Assembly: GCA_036475545.1 (NCBI GenBank)
Contig: JAZGAE010000152.1
Location: 1-34,536 of the forward strand
From: JAZGAE01 sp036475545
GTDB taxonomy: Bacteria; Pseudomonadota; Alphaproteobacteria; DATDPM01
Reading direction: 5' to 3'
Length of the DNA: 34,536 nt
Shown: piece by piece, positions 33,616 to 34,536 of the stretch
How positions within the stretch are numbered: the first letter of the stretch is position 1
Layout: the number at the start of each line of letters is the position of its first letter
The notes under the pieces: model-generated
Databases searched by the model: none
Told to the model about the DNA's origin: nothing
The model's input: only the letters and a program-made list of their open reading frames with translations
Made by a program: the position numbers and the translations under genes

Positions 33616-34536
33616 TCATGCCGCCTTGCGCATATAGGTCTCGACCAGCTCTTCGGCGATCTGGACGGCGTTGAGCGCGGCCCCCTTGCGCAGGTTGTCG
33701 GCCACCACCCACATGGAAATGCCGTGGGGAACCGTGCCGTCCTTGCGGATGCGGCTCACGTAGACGGCATCCTCGCCGGCGCATTCGACCGGAGTCACGT
33801 AGCCTTCGTCCCTCCGGTGGTCCACGACCGAGACCCCGGGCGCGTTATCGAGCGCGGCCCGCGCCTGGTTCGCCGTCAACGGGTTTGCGAGCTCGACGTG
33901 CAGCGCCTCGGCGTGGCCGATGAACACCGGAACCCGGACGCAGGTGGCGCTGACCTCGATGTCGGGATCCAGGATCTTCCTCGTCTCCGCCGCCATCTTC
34001 CATTCCTCCTTGGTGGCGCCGTCGTCGAGAAACGCGTCGATGTGGGGAATGACGTTGAAGGCGATCTGCTTGACGAAGTTCTTCTTCGCCAGGGGCTGGT
34101 TCATATACACCGCGCGGGTCTGCTCGAACAGCTCGTCCATCGCCCCCTTGCCGGCGCCCGAGACGGACTGGTAGGTGCACACCACCACGCGCTTGACCGT
34201 GGCCAGGTCGTGGAGCGGCTTGAGCGCCATGACCATCTGTATGGTCGAGCAGTTGGGATTGGCGATGATGTTGCGCTTGGCATACCCGGCGATGGCGGCG
34301 GCGTTGACCTCGGGCACCACCAGGGGAACGTCCGGCTCCATGCGGAAGCGCGAGGTGTTGTCGATCACCACGCACCCTGCCCTGGCCGCGCGCGGGGCTT
34401 GTTTGGCCGACACCTTCGCCCCCGGAGAGAACAGCGCGATGTCGTAGCCCTTGAAGTCGAATGCCTCCAGGTCCTGGACCGTGAGCACCTCGTCCTCGCC
34501 GAAGGATACCTCGGCCCCTACAGAGCGCTCCGAGGC
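33616..34536 (-). CDS. asd: Aspartate-semialdehyde dehydrogenase, N-terminus cut by window edge
   Basis: The frame is open to the last base, so the start and the NADP-binding glycine motif lie outside the window. Visible are 306 residues beginning ASERSVGAEVSF. The enzyme reduces aspartyl phosphate to the semialdehyde for lysine, diaminopimelate, threonine and methionine synthesis. Seen: FSPGAKVSAKQAP, VIDNTSRFRMEPDVPLVVPEVN, the active-site Cys in IIANPNCSTIQMV, TYQSVSGAGKGAMDEL, FNVIPHIDAF, and the catalytic His in RVPVFIGHAEA. The C-terminus GISMWVVADNLRKGAALNAVQIAE is typical. Apart from the truncation by the window nothing is unusual. Confidence 0.96.
   Translation of the reverse strand, partial: ASERSVGAEVSFGEDEVLTVQDLEAFDFKGYDIALFSPGAKVSAKQAPRAARAGCVVIDNTSRFRMEPDVPLVVPEVNAAAIAGYAKRNIIANPNCSTIQMVMALKPLHDLATVKRVVVCTYQSVSGAGKGAMDELFEQTRAVYMNQPLAKKNFVKQIAFNVIPHIDAFLDDGATKEEWKMAAETRKILDPDIEVSATCVRVPVFIGHAEALHVELANPLTANQARAALDNAPGVSVVDHRRDEGYVTPVECAGEDAVYVSRIRKDGTVPHGISMWVVADNLRKGAALNAVQIAEELVETYMRKAA

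Overview
This 34.5 kb window looks like a chromosomal segment of a GC-rich alphaproteobacterium. The order mdh, sucC, sucD, sucA, sucB, lpd, a separate sdhCDAB operon of the alphaproteobacterial type, a mesaconyl-CoA hydratase of the ethylmalonyl-CoA pathway and a DUF6494 microprotein all point that way. I cannot name a genus. Nearly all genes between 0.9 and 30.3 kb lie on the minus strand. The exceptions are the left-edge SGNH gene, the DUF484-xerC pair and the DUF6494 gene. No tRNA, rRNA, CRISPR array, insertion sequence or prophage gene was recognised.

Layout. (1) 1-5.5 kb: a cell-envelope or exopolysaccharide modification locus. It encodes an acid-activating AMP ligase fused to a carrier domain, an MBOAT acyltransferase, a sulfotransferase and a 45-residue single-helix protein (886-1023) ending in FRYINM. 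A convergent SGNH/DltD-like protein is cut by the window edge. The set parallels the Gram-positive Dlt system (DltA, DltC, DltB, DltX, DltD). The small protein, which is easily missed by gene callers, is the most interesting object in the window. (2) 5.7-9.7 kb: priA, divergent from DUF484-xerC. (3) 10.2-22.4 kb: a TCA-cycle block with lpd, sucB, sucA, a canonical sucCD, a two-ACT-domain protein, a second and divergent sucCD-type pair, and an mdh carrying a 40-residue basic tail. (4) 22.5-24.5 kb: nadA-nadC for quinolinate-route NAD synthesis. (5) 24.7-26.7 kb: a DUF6494 microprotein and a Sel1/peptidoglycan-binding/TraB-GumN fusion. (6) 26.9-30.3 kb: sdhCDAB. (7) 30.3-31.45 kb: a 1.2 kb gene-free segment holding four 30-bp tandem repeats, two DnaA-box consensus matches, an AT-rich stretch, and a series of inverted repeats ending in an intrinsic terminator on the plus strand. 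(8) 31.5-34.5 kb: mesaconyl-CoA hydratase, a LysE-family exporter, and asd cut by the right edge.

How it fits together. Blocks 3 and 6 supply 2-oxoglutarate dehydrogenase, succinyl-CoA ligase, succinate dehydrogenase and malate dehydrogenase, a contiguous run of the oxidative TCA cycle. Mesaconyl-CoA hydratase implies acetyl-CoA assimilation by the ethylmalonyl-CoA pathway, which returns carbon as malyl-CoA/glyoxylate and succinyl-CoA. That makes a second acyl-CoA ligase pair of possibly altered acid specificity plausible, though unproven. All functional statements come from reading motifs; no database search or structure prediction was run.
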